In this document: positions 11,151 to 21,806 of the stretch, one piece after another
Layout: each line of letters starts with the position of its first letter
Position numbering within the stretch: position 1 is the first letter of the stretch
From: Adiantum capillus-veneris
Lineage: Eukaryota; Streptophyta; Polypodiopsida; Polypodiales; Pteridaceae
Assembly: GCA_014529385.2 (NCBI GenBank)
Contig: CM043947.1
Location: forward strand, 126,272,891-126,332,890
DNA length: 60,000 bases
Direction of reading: 5' to 3'
Position numbers and translations under genes: made by a program
Notes under the pieces: model-generated
Told to the model about the DNA's origin: nothing
Database searches by the model: none
What the model saw: the letters and a program-made list of their open reading frames with translations, nothing else

Positions 11151-11999
11151 TTTGAGAGTAGCTCTTAATCACTACTCTTCCTCCTTAGTGTTATCTGTGG
11201 CAATATATGCCAGCTGTGGTTCTTCTTTTCATTCAGTGAGGTCAATGCACTTGGAATTTTAGAGCCCATCATAAAATGTTCCCGGTTTCTTAAGTTCCCT
11301 CACTAGCTACTAAACTATGATTTTCTGTTTTGTATTGTATACTTTTTATAGTGAGAGGGTGCATCAAATTTATTAGTGTGTGATCTCTCTTCAATCTCCA
11401 TTTTTGTTGTTTAAACCTCCTTCAGGGTTTGCTTCAACCTATGGTATTCACACTTTTGCTTAGTTTTTGTCATTTTTTATAATGTTTCTGCTATGTCTTT
11501 GTCTTTTTCCTTGTTTTGTAGACTTTGGATTAGTCTTTGTAGAAGCTCGAATCACTGGCTTTCGTGTAATTTTGTCCTTGACACACTCATTTTCTCCCAG
11601 AAGCATCAAATACTACAATTTTCTATTCCTAAGAGGCATAGGTTTCCTTTGTATATTTTTCTATTTTCTCACTCATTTTGTTCATTACCTCTTTTGTCTT
11701 CTAGATTTTTGGTTGGGGAAATCATAGAAGAACACCTCATGTTGGTTTGGTTTTGTTTCAATTTTTGAACTACTTGATAGCTTATCCTCGGCCTCATTAT
11801 CTAATTCATTGTCTCACAAATCTTGGAACTCCGCATGACTTTTGTCGCTCATATCTTGTATGGACACCTCATTAATTATGCGTTTGCACTCAACCATTTT
11901 GGCTTTTGACCCTGATTATAAGATAATACTCACCATCTAGAAGGGCATTATGTCGTAACGCTCTTCGTCACAAAAGTTCATTGGGGTTGTCTCGTTCAC

Positions 12000-12560
12000 T
12001 CACACATCTAGAGTAGCTAGTATTTGGTCCCATCCAAAGGTTTCAAATGAATATTCTAGAAATGACTCTTGCACATAGTCCTTATCCTCTACTGATCTCT
12101 CTCGGATGCAATCTTCTTTCATTAGGCTCCCACATTCACATATAAAAATATATGTTTTGTTGTGCAACCATGTAGGTATTTTCATGAACCATAGTTGAGT
12201 CAATTTCCTCAATAGGAGGTTGAATGATGTCTCTATAACTATGGCCGCAAGTAGAGGTGGTTGTAGCCCCAATCTTGTACCATTTTAAGTTGATGCATGA
12301 ATGGTCACCCCAAAATGACATCAAAGTTGTTGCTCTTTCCAAAGTCCACTATGGCAAAGGTATGCTTGTACTCAATTCTATATGAGGATACTATGATCTC
12401 CTCTAGAATACCCAAAGGTTTTTTACAAATTTATCTGCAAGTTGCAGCTTCATTCATGTTTTCTTGAGAGGTGGTTTTCTCCACTTTTCCCATATTTCTT
12501 TTGTAGCTATAGCCACTCTATCCCCACTATCAAGTATAGCTATGGTCTTCACCCCCTGAT
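12000..12560 (-). pseudogene. Ty3/gypsy aspartic protease region, decayed
   Basis: AIVDSGDRV marks the protease active site (D-S/T-G) near 12530-12545. KEIWEKW and MKLQLADKFVKN follow, as in plant gypsy proteases. The segment near 12290-12330 (MSFWGDHS) corresponds to the later 'ILGRPFM' area in decayed form. Positions 11150-12000 upstream of RT show only weak linker sequence. Confidence 0.6.
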
Positions 12561-12820
12561 GGTTTGCGTGTGGCTGAAGAGACACTTCTAGTAGTTGTGT
12601 CCACATCTTTCCATACCTCTCCATAAATCTTGCAATTTTTGACTAGATAAAATGCTTCTCTCGTGACCTGTTCAAATGTGGTCCATACTTTTACGTGCAA
12701 ATCCTTTTTAAGAGTTTTGTTTCTCAAGCCCTCTGTGAAGAGAAATGATAGTCTTTCATCTTGTGGTAACTCTCTAACAAGACATCTCTCAAATACTACT
12801 TGAAATGAAGTGAGCTTCCT

Positions 12821-12876
<56 letters not shown>

Positions 12877-13560
12877 TTGAAAGCGTAGATTTTGAAAACC
12901 GTGTTATGCTTGATTCCCCTCTTTGAGAATTCCTCCGCAAACTCCCACAGGAGTTGCTCAATATTTAGAAAATTGCTACTGTTTAATGATTAGAACCATG
13001 CCAATGTTGTTCCTTTAAAAGTTAACCCAAATCCCTCGTACTAAGCATGGAAATCTGCTACTTGTTCAGTTCTTAAGACTTTCTTAAAGAATGAAACATT
13101 TGTGTAGGGATTCCTCAACCCATTATACTTCTTGGAAACACACTTTTCCACTTGAGATTGTTGCATTCATCGTGTTTTAGCTACCATTCTCATCACTCTT
13201 GGTTATCCTAAAACTACACCTCTCGCTTCATATTCCCCATTAGGAGCTCCGATTGGAGTTCTCTCAGTAGATCTCTTGTTTGGTTGCACACCCCTTGCTT
13301 CAGTCCATGTTTTTGATATTCTTATAGTATGGGCTATGCCTAGAGCTTCATTACTTTGTTGTGTGGTCATTGGGACCATTAAAGTTAAGGATCCCATTGG
13401 TCTTGGTACTAGAAATTGTGGTTGGCTGAAGGAGTCTTCCACTCTGGTTATAACATGAATCGCTCTCCCTATTTCTAGCCTTGTCTCTGAGACAATTGGT
13501 CTCAACATGCTAGGACATAATAGTGATGGAGTGGTCCCACACATTATGTAATCTCTCTAT
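12560..13560 (-). pseudogene. Ty3/gypsy gag, decayed
   Basis: Blocks typical of Retrotrans_gag are readable at 12880-13100 (for example EFAEEFSKRGIKHN) and at 12640-12730 (GLRNKTLKKDLHVK, TTFEQV). The frame 13544-13203 is a polar stretch in the expected position with no recognised domain. A TC microsatellite at 12827-12871 is inserted in the gene. Confidence 0.6.
12827..12871. repeat. TC microsatellite
   Basis: About 22 uninterrupted TC units within decayed gypsy gag. Confidence 0.95.
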
Positions 13561-14600
13561 CTTTTTATGGTCTACAACAAAGTATCTTCATCCATACTTA
13601 TCAAGCATGATTACATGGGTATCTTTGCCTTCTACATATGTAAAAACATACGAGATTTTTTTCTTTGATACCTCTTTAATGTAGGGCTTGTTACACTTAT
13701 AAAATAGAGTATCTTCTCTTTGTTATTGTACTTGTACAACACCACATGAGTGTTACCCGCGTTGACTCAAGTTGCCTTGTTCACTTGCCTTATCTTCGCA
13801 TTAGGAATATCTAGCTCTGGTGGCTTGTCTTTAGGATCAACGTCATTTTACCTTTGGTGCCTATCAATCCCCATTTGTACACAAAATAGGGATTCGGCAC
13901 AACTAGATACATTATACCCTCGTCATCAAAATATTGATCACCACAAAAGTCCACAGGCACTATGTCTTTGAATTCACTAGGTCTTTCTTCTAACTTTACA
14001 TATCAGTGATCCATACTATATTTGTAATTTTTTGCACACTATTCAATTTCAAATTGATATTCAAGTTTAATAATGTCATGGTTGGTGTGGGTTGGGATGA
14101 CCTTTGAAACACATACTTTTACCCTCAACCATGTAAGTATAATATCTTTCTAAAGAAGTATCACAAAGACTTTCCTCAAGAATTGGCTCTAAGGTAGACA
14201 ACTACCCTTGGTTCACGCTCTCTTGTGTGGAAATGTCGCTAACTTGGCCTCGTACAATTGGGTTTCTACTTTGATATAATATTCTTGATCGCAAATACAT
14301 TAAAAGAACACTATTGCAAAACCCTGACATGTTACCTCTTTGGTTGCTTGCAAACCCTCAAATTGAAATCACCTTAAGCTGCACACCCTAGCCCTTGAAA
14401 TCTAAACAAGATACACTTGGCGGCTATGAGTTTAGAGTTGCTCTGATAGTCAAAATTTTGGAATCAACAAAATTTATTGCAATTTTGTCAAGAATTTCAA
14501 ATTTGCTTGCTGAATCCTCAAATCAAGTCCAAATTCAATTTTGGAAAGATCACTAGGCTCCTTGTGACTAGCGTTAGCTATGGTGCAAGTCTGATCTTAG
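13561..14600. other. No gene recognised (gypsy element 2 upstream region)
   Basis: AT-rich sequence with many stops on both strands. It lies between decayed gag and the leader repeats and is probably worn gag or leader sequence. Confidence 0.5.
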
Positions 14601-15300
14601 TCTGTGACAAAGGAACATGGATCACAATCCATATACCTTTATGGTAGAATGTGATGAAACTTGACACACAACTTGCCCTAGGTACCTTGAGCCTAGATAT
14701 ATGTTTTTCGTGTGATTTGGACTAGTTTAGGTCAATCAAAAGTCAAATCCTAGGTCTTTCTTGGCGGTTTTTGGCATTAAAGAGTTTTTTCTCCTTTTGG
14801 TAGTCTTCTTGAACTCTTTTGGCTACCTAGATTTGGGAAGTATTGCTCACATTGATGCCTACTATAGGCTAGTATAGTTTATTTCTAAAAACTCAAAAAA
14901 AAAAAAGATCGTGATCCATGTTCCATCAAATATGAACCTGAAATTTGGCATCTTGGTTATTTATGTTGTCAACAGTCTACCCCCAAAAGCTTATTGGATT
15001 TGGATCACTTTTTGTAAATTGAAAGTCAGATTTTTGGTATGCACTACGATTTTAGACTAGTTTTCAATTTTTCTCTTTTGGTCAACTTTTTCCAAGTTTT
15101 GGCTAATGTGCCTTTTGGAAAAAAATGTTTCAAATGGTCTCAGCTACCTACTGCTCAAATCTCAACCAAAAATGATGAAAAAGTACATGGATCTCGATTG
15201 ACAACATTTTGGCATAAAACTTGGTCTACTGGTTGTCTATGCCTTGTAGATACTAATTCCCAAACCATTTTGAATTTGGATAGCTAAATGTTGAAAACCC
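14600..15300. repeat. Leader repeat, ~285-bp period, ACATGGATC core
   Basis: Cores lie at about 14614 (ACATGGATCACAATCCATAT), 14907 (half-palindrome GATCGTGATCCATGTTCC) and 15184 (ACATGGATCTCGATT). The spacing is about 292 and 278 bp. Between them recurrent phrases occur (ATTTTGGCAT, ACTTGGTCTAC, TTGGATTTGGAT). It is the same family as 6389-7260. Confidence 0.65.
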
Positions 15301-15951
15301 CCAAATTTTGGTATATTTCTCGAGATTTTGAAGGTTTTGTCCAATTTCTTTGTTTTGAGTGTGTTTTTGATGTTAATCTGATTTCAAATTGTGGTTTCTG
15401 TTGCCTAGAAGCAATCTCCATCAAATGATGTGCACAAAATTGGATGAAAATTCTTAGTTTGCTTCTTGTGAGGTTGATGATACCGTTGGCGCCAAATTTT
15501 TGGGTTTTTATCAGCTTTTATGCTATGACCATCAAAATTTCTATTTTTTAGAGTTATGATCTCTTTTGCCAAAATATGGATTTCAATAATTTTTGTCCAG
15601 AACTTTCAACCCAAATTTGATGATGGTAGTTGTTACTTACCCTATTCCTAGGTACTGAAATGAACTATGAAAAAAAATAGACAAAATAGTGCAAATTGAA
15701 GATGAAATGGATTGTGGAACAATACTTTCAAAGCATTCAAAAAATTGAAGAATAAAATGCCTTTCATATCTCACTCACAACTCACTTTGCTTATTCAAGA
15801 GTTCTAGGAAGTCCTCGACTTCTATCCTCTACTAAGCACCCAATCTTAGGTCTAGTTGCTTCACTGCTAAGGTGTAAATGGAATGGGTAACAAAATATCT
15901 AGAAAAAAAGATTATGAATACAATTAGGTCACCCACCACCTAAGGATCATA

Positions 15952-15969
15952 TCCTCGGCAATGACACCA
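15952..15969 (-). promoter_or_regulatory. Candidate primer-binding site (tRNA-Asp-like)
   Basis: On the minus strand this reads TGGTGTCATTGCCGAGGA. It resembles the complement of the plant tRNA-Asp 3' end that primes many gypsy elements, matching about 13 of 17 positions. It lies one base inside a TG that could end a 5' LTR at 15971. Orientation and position suit gypsy element 2. Confidence 0.5.
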
Positions 15970-16056
15970 ATGTTAGTGGGTCGTTGCGATCAGACGTTGT
16001 GAGCGGGATGAAAACACACACAGCGCCTCTATAACTACCCGACACACACTCTTGGA

Positions 16057-16178
16057 ATGATACACACACACACACACACTATGGGGCACCACTCGGCTTA
16101 GACAACACACCTGGCCGAGACAGGGAACACACCTCTGGAGTGAGAGGAGAGAGACTATCCACTTGCCCACTCCACACA

Positions 16179-16220
<42 letters not shown>
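16057..16220. repeat. CA microsatellites (two tracts)
   Basis: CA tracts at about 16057-16078 and 16181-16220 in a region that may be the 5' LTR of gypsy element 2. Frames through them are artefacts. Confidence 0.9.
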
Positions 16221-16224
<4 letters not shown>

Positions 16225-17330
16225 ATCAGCTCAAAAGAGGAGAATTTCTGATGTTTAGATACAATTGAGCTTGGGCCAACACCAATGGGGCAAATAGCTC
16301 ACACAATATGGGTAAAATAAGCCAGATACAATCACAAACTAGAGCAGAAACTTCGCTCATAGGCGAAACTTACACAGAAAAACACCAGGAAAAGAGTGAG
16401 GAATTTGGCAAAATGGACAGCGCCATCGCGTCCGGAACGGCCCAAAACCCCAGTCTACAATGTCAAAGTGCTCAAATCCGACCTCGGATGAGCAGTTTAC
16501 GGCCAAAACAGGCTCCAAAATGAGCAAAAACACACCTGCGGCTGTTCCTCCTCTCTTCTCTACGTTTTTTCTGGTCTTCTCTCTGTTTTTTTCAGTTCCC
16601 ACACTTAGCTTTATTAGTTGGGCACCCTTGGCCTTTTAGATGACCTCAAACGGACCCCGAACAAGCCAAAAACTGACCTCGCAGTGCATAGTTGTCACCC
16701 TGCTGCATCCATGCGCACACCTGGCACTCATTTCTTTTCAATAATGCGTCTCGCAACCACGTGAAGTGGCCCCAAAAAGTGGTCCTAATGATGACCTTTC
16801 TGCATAACTCTCACAAGAAAATACCACTTTGTGTCCGTATTCATCCACGTGCAAATATTGACCCCGTTCGCCCTCCTGACGCCACTAGATGCCATCTGAC
16901 GCACCTGCTTACCTCATGTCGTCGGCCCGCGGATAGCTTCCTCGAGAATTTTTACGCGCTATAAACTCCTCATTATTGTAGAAAAAACATACTGGTACTA
17001 GTGATAGTGAAAATCGATGCACTATGTACATGCTGTCCTACTTGTACACATGTGGGCCCCACGTAACCACCTGGCTATGGAAATTGGGCAATCCTTTATT
17101 CGATGCACCATGCATGTGTATGTACATATGCGCAATCCCTTGCTCCAGAAAAATCCTGACAACATCTACAACATAGCTGTCTAGCACTAACATAATGTCA
17201 ATACTCAGGGAAGTAACTCGGATGGTGCATAGAGACTCTTTGAGGGTGTCAACCTTAAGAAGTGAACCTAGTCAACTAAGCTATCAACACAACTAGCAAA
17301 CTATCACTCTCTAATCTGAAAAATTAGCCT
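16221..17330. other. No gene recognised (possible LTR)
   Basis: This moderately GC-rich stretch has no family-level protein similarity that I can see. A pyrimidine-rich tract lies at 16545-16600. It would fit the body of a gypsy LTR beginning at 15971, but no second copy was found to prove this. Confidence 0.4.
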
Positions 17331-17334
17331 ATGT

Positions 17335-17545
17335 CCTATCTCACTGCTCTAGTTCATTACACCATTTTGTTAGCCAAATGAAGTCGGATTGAAACAAAAC
17401 TTTAGAAGGAATTGTAATAGGCTTAGGAAAACTATTATAGCCCATATCCTATCTCATTGCTCTAGGTCATCATGCCATTTTGTTGTCCAAATGAACTCAG
17501 ATTGCAAGGAAACTTTAGGAAGAGCTATAATAGGACTAGAGACAC
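17335..17545. repeat. Tandem duplication, 113-bp period
   Basis: The block from CCTATCTCACTGCTCTAG (17335) recurs from CCTATCTCATTGCTCTAG (17448) with about 80-85% identity over ~95 bp. Both contain CATTTTGTT-(A)GCCAAATGAA-type sequence. No coding function is apparent. Confidence 0.85.
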
Positions 17546-18086
17546 TATCCTACAAGGTTTAAAGGTCATTCAACAAGGTACCAAAATCCCGATCCATCAT
17601 GGTCCAGGTCCTAAGAACTCCAATAGAGCACTCCAAATAGATCACCCTAAGACCTAGGACCACTCTCCTATGGTCAAAATGTTAAAAAACAACCATTTTT
17701 TCACTCAAGACTGCAGATTTAGCTCACAGACAGGTATTCATGAACGACAACAAAACTAAGTATGATTATACATAAATGAAGGAGCATGAGACAAGAAACA
17801 CAATGCAATTCTCGGAACAAAATTTTGATTATCAAATTACAAAGGTGCTATTTAGCTGGTGCACATAGTCATACGTTCAAAAATTCTTCCAAATCTCAAG
17901 TAATGCTACAATATCCTTTCAAACTAAGGGTTTTGAGCTTTATACTTAGTGATTTTTATATAGCCATTAGCTGGCTTAGAAGGCTTTTTGGCTCAAGATA
18001 AAAGAATACATCTCTTAATATACAAAATATGGCTCAAAATTTCATAATGTCTCTTTTAAAAGGCTGTTTAAAAAAATGCTATATGT
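17546..18086. other. No gene recognised
   Basis: AT-rich sequence between the tandem duplication and the CACTA terminus. I see no ORF, RNA gene or repeat of note. Confidence 0.6.
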
Positions 18087-18103
18087 CACTACAACACTAA
18101 ACG
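18087..18103 (+). repeat. CACTA left terminal inverted repeat
   Basis: Begins CACTACAACACTAAACG. The flanking trinucleotide on the left is TGT. CACTA at the tip is diagnostic of the superfamily. Confidence 0.8.
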
Positions 18104-18134
18104 AAGATATCGACGCGTCTATATCGACGGCCAT

Positions 18135-18215
18135 GCCTTTCCACGCGTATATCGACGACATTAGCGGGCGTCGCTATACGCGTCGCAATGAGCGTCGATA
18201 TACGCGTGGAAAGGC
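18135..18215. repeat. Subterminal hairpin of CACTA element A
   Basis: Positions 18135-18157 are the perfect reverse complement of 18193-18215 (23 bp, beginning GCCTTTCCACGCG). The spacer contains further TCGCTATACGCG copies. Subterminal repeat clusters of this kind are the TnpA binding region in En/Spm. Here they also form a foldback. Confidence 0.9.
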
Positions 18216-18365
18216 TTTATTTGCCATGCGTATAGCGATGGCAAAAAAATTAAGGGAAAAAAGCGAAACCCGCGCGCAGGGGCCATTTTCGCCTGCTCGG
18301 GTCTTGGCCGAAACCTGCTGTGCAGGTATTATGTCCATCTCCACCCTCCCCAACCCCTCTCTCTT

Positions 18366-18404
<39 letters not shown>

Positions 18405-18467
18405 ACCTCTACATCGTGTGTGTGTGTGTGTAGGAAAGAGAGAGAACGGTGTGTGTGTGTGTGTGTA

Positions 18468-18535
<68 letters not shown>

Positions 18536-18655
18536 GTGTGTGTGTGTAGGAAAGAGAGAGAGAGAGAGAGAGAGAGGTGTGTGTAGGAAATAGAGAGAGA
18601 GAGCGGTGTGAGTGTGTGTAGGAAAGAGAGAGAGAGAGAGGTGTGTGTGTGCGTA

Positions 18656-18718
<63 letters not shown>

Positions 18719-18737
18719 TGTGTGTGTATGTAGGAAA

Positions 18738-18815
<78 letters not shown>
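18366..18815. repeat. Higher-order compound GT/GA microsatellite
   Basis: After a TC tract (18366-18398), about seven units of the form (GT)n-TAGGAAA-(GA)n follow, several linked by CG. The TAGGAAA core is almost constant while the dinucleotide tracts vary in length. Long Arg/Glu and Ser/Leu frames here are low-complexity artefacts. Confidence 0.9.
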
Positions 18816-18816
<1 letters not shown>

Positions 18817-19220
18817 AATGTATGCTTAGGAAATTAAAACTAAAGAAAAAAAATTAAAGAGAAATGAAATGAAATGTTATATTAACGTCTTCGAAAGGCC
18901 AAAGTGACCTATGAGACATGAAACAAGAAAGTTACAATGTGATGGATCTGATACAAAGTCAGAGTAAGATGATGAAAAAATAAAATATTATGGAATCCTA
19001 AACTGCTGGGTGTGGACTAAACGGCTAAACGAGCTATTTGGGATAGGTAGATCTCGTCCATGGTCAGTACTCTGACCGGACGTTGTGCATGTCGAGCCAA
19101 AGTGACCTAGCTAGATCCTCTGATGCAACCTCTGTCGATGATGTGTAGTCCTCCGCAGTCGTGGGTGTCTAGATCTCCCTAGATCAGTCGCTCGTTCAAT
19201 CATTAGAGAGATAGGGAAGT

Positions 19221-19246
19221 AGAGAGCGAGAGAGAGAGAGAGAGGT

Positions 19247-19292
<46 letters not shown>

Positions 19293-19309
19293 GAAATAGA
19301 GAAAGAGAG

Positions 19310-19388
<79 letters not shown>

Positions 19389-19395
19389 AGTGGAG
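19221..19395. repeat. GA and TA microsatellites in CACTA leader
   Basis: GA tracts flank a TA tract at about 19313-19353. Further GA/GATA-rich sequence follows to about 19525. Confidence 0.95.
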
Positions 19396-19674
19396 CTCCA
19401 GGAGTTATGGCAGAGAAATAGGAAAATAGAGAAATAGAGAGAGATAGGAAAATAGAGAAAGAGAGATAGCGAGAGCGAGATCGAGAGAGAAAGAGAGATA
19501 GCGAGAGCGAGATCGAGAGATAGGATACGTAGACAGAGAAGAAACTATGGAACTAAAAGAGGCAAAGGGGTTTTGCCTGCTACATGCATTGCCATGTACA
19601 CCTGGGAGTGCACGTATGTGTCTACCCATATAGGATTTGACCAATAAAGACGAGATTTTGACCCGGTGGTCCTG

Positions 19675-19710
19675 ATCTCCGTACACCTCTGGACTGAGGT
19701 GTACGGAGAT
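19675..19710. repeat. Perfect hairpin, 15-bp arms, 6-nt loop
   Basis: Positions 19675-19689 (ATCTCCGTACACCTC) pair perfectly with 19696-19710; the loop is TGGACT. It lies about 90 bp upstream of the TnpD start. The older copy keeps a worn version near 2115-2155, so the structure belongs to the family leader. Confidence 0.9.
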
Positions 19711-19796
19711 TGGGCAAGACTAGAGAATGCGAGGTAGTTTACATTGTGAGGAGTATATATATATATATATTAAAACAACATTCATTATCATTGTAG

Positions 19797-21150
19797 ATGG
19801 CAACGTCATCAACTAACATGGAGGAAAAGATTGCATGCTCGTGCACGCTCTGTAAGTATCAAATCTTGCGCAAGCGTAGGATATGTAATGAGCATGTGCA
19901 CAAGTACGGAGAGTTTGCTAGAGAAACCGTACAGAATCTGCGATACGACTCCTACGGAATGGGCATTGATTTTCGTGACATAGCACCTACATTTGAGAGA
20001 GAGAGAAAAAAGATTATGCGTGAAGGTCCGACCAATATAGAGCCACGGATGGAAGCAGAAAAGGGCTTACAGACAGAAGACGACGGCATGGAGGAGATGC
20101 TGGATGCCTTCTTCCAGACAAGTGAGGAGAACGCGAACGAAGCAGCACCAGAAGAAGCCGTGCGCCTATCTCCTAAAGACATGTTGAGAAAGTTGGCACG
20201 TCAACCAATCTATGAAGGCGCCAAAATATCTGTGCTTCGTACTTGTCTGGCGTTTTTGAATCTTCAGTCACTGTACAGGTGGTCAGATGCAAGCGTCACT
20301 GCTTTGTTTAGATACGTAATTTACAAAAGAGATTTTCCGATTGCAACGGTGATGTGCTCGGAGAGCTTTAATTTTAATTTAATGTGGCTTAAACAGGTTA
20401 TTGCGGGAGCAACTTCTCCCGGCTGGCAATGAAATGCCCCCCTCCAGGCCAGACGCAAAGCAACTTCTGACCTCAGTTGGCTTGGACTACAACAAGATTC
20501 ATGCATGTCCAAATGATTGCATTCTTTTTCGCAATGAATTCGCAGATTGTCTGTCGTGTCCTAAGTGCGGAGCAATGCGCTACAAACAAGATGCAATTGG
20601 CGAGACAGTGCCAGCTAAAGTGTTGCAGAATTTCCCTATTATTCCTAGGATAAAAAGCATGTTTCGTTGTGGTTCCATTGCAAAGTTGATGCAGTGGCAT
20701 TCTACGAATAGATCCACTGAAGCAACATTTAGGGTGCCCGCTGATTCGAAGGCTTGGAGGCACATTGAAGATACCTGGCCACATTTTAAGAGTGAACCAT
20801 GCAATTTGCGTTTGTGCATGGCAATGGATGGAGTCAATCCATTTGGCTTGAGAATCTCGTCATGGAGCACTTGGCCTGTGTGCCTTATCAATTACAACCT
20901 CCCGCCGTGGCTTGCTATCAAGAAGGGTCATTTGATTTTAAGCTTGATTGTACCTGGTAAGTTCAAAGCAAAAAACATGGATGTTTATCTAGCTCCACTA
21001 GTTGACGAGCTCCAGGAGTTATGGCATGGGATCGTCATAGCAGATGCGGTTGAACCAGTAGGACAACAGCATGCAAGGATCCATGGACTTCTTATGTGGA
21101 CTATGCATGATTGGCCAGGATACGGAGAAGCTTCTAGTAATGGTTATTGA
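19797..21150 (+). pseudogene. CACTA TnpD-like transposase (Transposase_21)
   Basis: Exon 1 (19797-20311) starts with ATG and carries the N-terminal transposase-associated cysteine motif (CSCTLCK), then HVHKYGEF, an acidic linker, and IYEGAKI...RWSDASVTALF. Exon 2 (from 20397) continues LLREQLLPAGNEMP, HACPNDCILFR, CPKCGAMRYK, FPIIPRIKSMF, DGVNPFG, WPVCLINYNLPPWL, DVYLAPLVDELQELW and LLMWTMHDWPGYGEA. This is the full collinear order of Transposase_21, the cut-and-paste enzyme of En/Spm elements. The 85-bp intron (20312-20396) has AT where the donor GT should be. The exon-2 frame ends at a stop at 21148, after which the rest of the protein is decayed to about 21490. Confidence 0.88.
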
Positions 21151-21492
21151 TTTACAAAATTCTCGCTATTCGCAAGCCCTTTGCCTTGGCCTGATTCATG
21201 CTTTGAATGTCGTCCTATGCATGTACAAGAGTGTGTCGCCGATGGGAGCAACATGAGGGGCAACCTGTTCCAGGAATGAAACGTTTGTCCATTCTCCATA
21301 CGTTGCCGACTGTGGAGCGATGAGGAGGATGCAAGACTGGTGGGAGAGGAGCCGCAAGGGCAAGGGGTCTTTGTACCGGACCCTCGAGAGTGACAATGGT
21401 GGTTTGTGGTTTAGGTTGCTCCAAGAAATAAACAAGTATTTGAAGGGCCAGATCTCCTGGAGGAAAGTCAGTCAGATGACGTCCATACTACT

Positions 21493-21708
21493 GTGACATT
21501 AGATGAGATGGACGAAGGTATGGCAGAGGAAGCTGACAGATATACGAGGGATGACGCAGACGAGCTAAAATTGACACTTGTAGATGAAGGTGCAATGGAT
21601 GAAGACAATCTGCCAGAACGAGTTGGGGCAGAGTTATGTTTGCAATTAGAGATAGACGATGATACGGTGCAAGATCTTATCGATAATGCCTCACTCGTCG
21701 AGGCCTAG
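21493..21708 (+). pseudogene. Acidic C-terminal piece of the CACTA TnpD-like protein
   Basis: A 71-codon open stretch is rich in D and E (for example DEMDEGMAEEAD, DDADELKLTLVDEG). It follows decayed TnpD sequence (21150-21490) that still shows fragments such as GGLWFRLLQEINKYLKGQ. It ends just before a GTAAGT-type donor near 21713, with a pyrimidine-rich acceptor TTGTGCAG ending at 21806 ahead of the TnpA-like exon. I infer it is the TnpD tail or a shared exon. No domain is recognised. Confidence 0.5.
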
Positions 21709-21806
21709 GCCTGTAAGTGTTTGTGTGAAGACTTTGATTTAAAATTAAGCTTAAAGTTAATTTAAACAACTGTGTTCTGACGCTTTATTTTACTTTCTTT
21801 GTGCAG

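Larger units (their letters stand above)
8700..15970 (-). mobile_element. Decayed Ty3/gypsy element 2 (gag-pro-RT-RH-INT)
   Basis: All pol domains occur in the order gag, protease, RT, RNase H, integrase on the minus strand. The leader at 14600-15970 carries the ACATGGATC-type repeats, and a primer-binding-like site lies at its upstream end. A matching 3' LTR was not found on the left side. The 13560-14600 stretch has no recognisable coding content. Confidence 0.7.

Noticed and set aside
18643-18837. Arg/Glu-rich ORFs, and Ser/Leu-rich ORFs on the other strand, at 2443-2773, 19405-19686, 54433-54766 and 56850-57070
   Set aside because: They are pure translations of GA/TC and TG/CA microsatellites.
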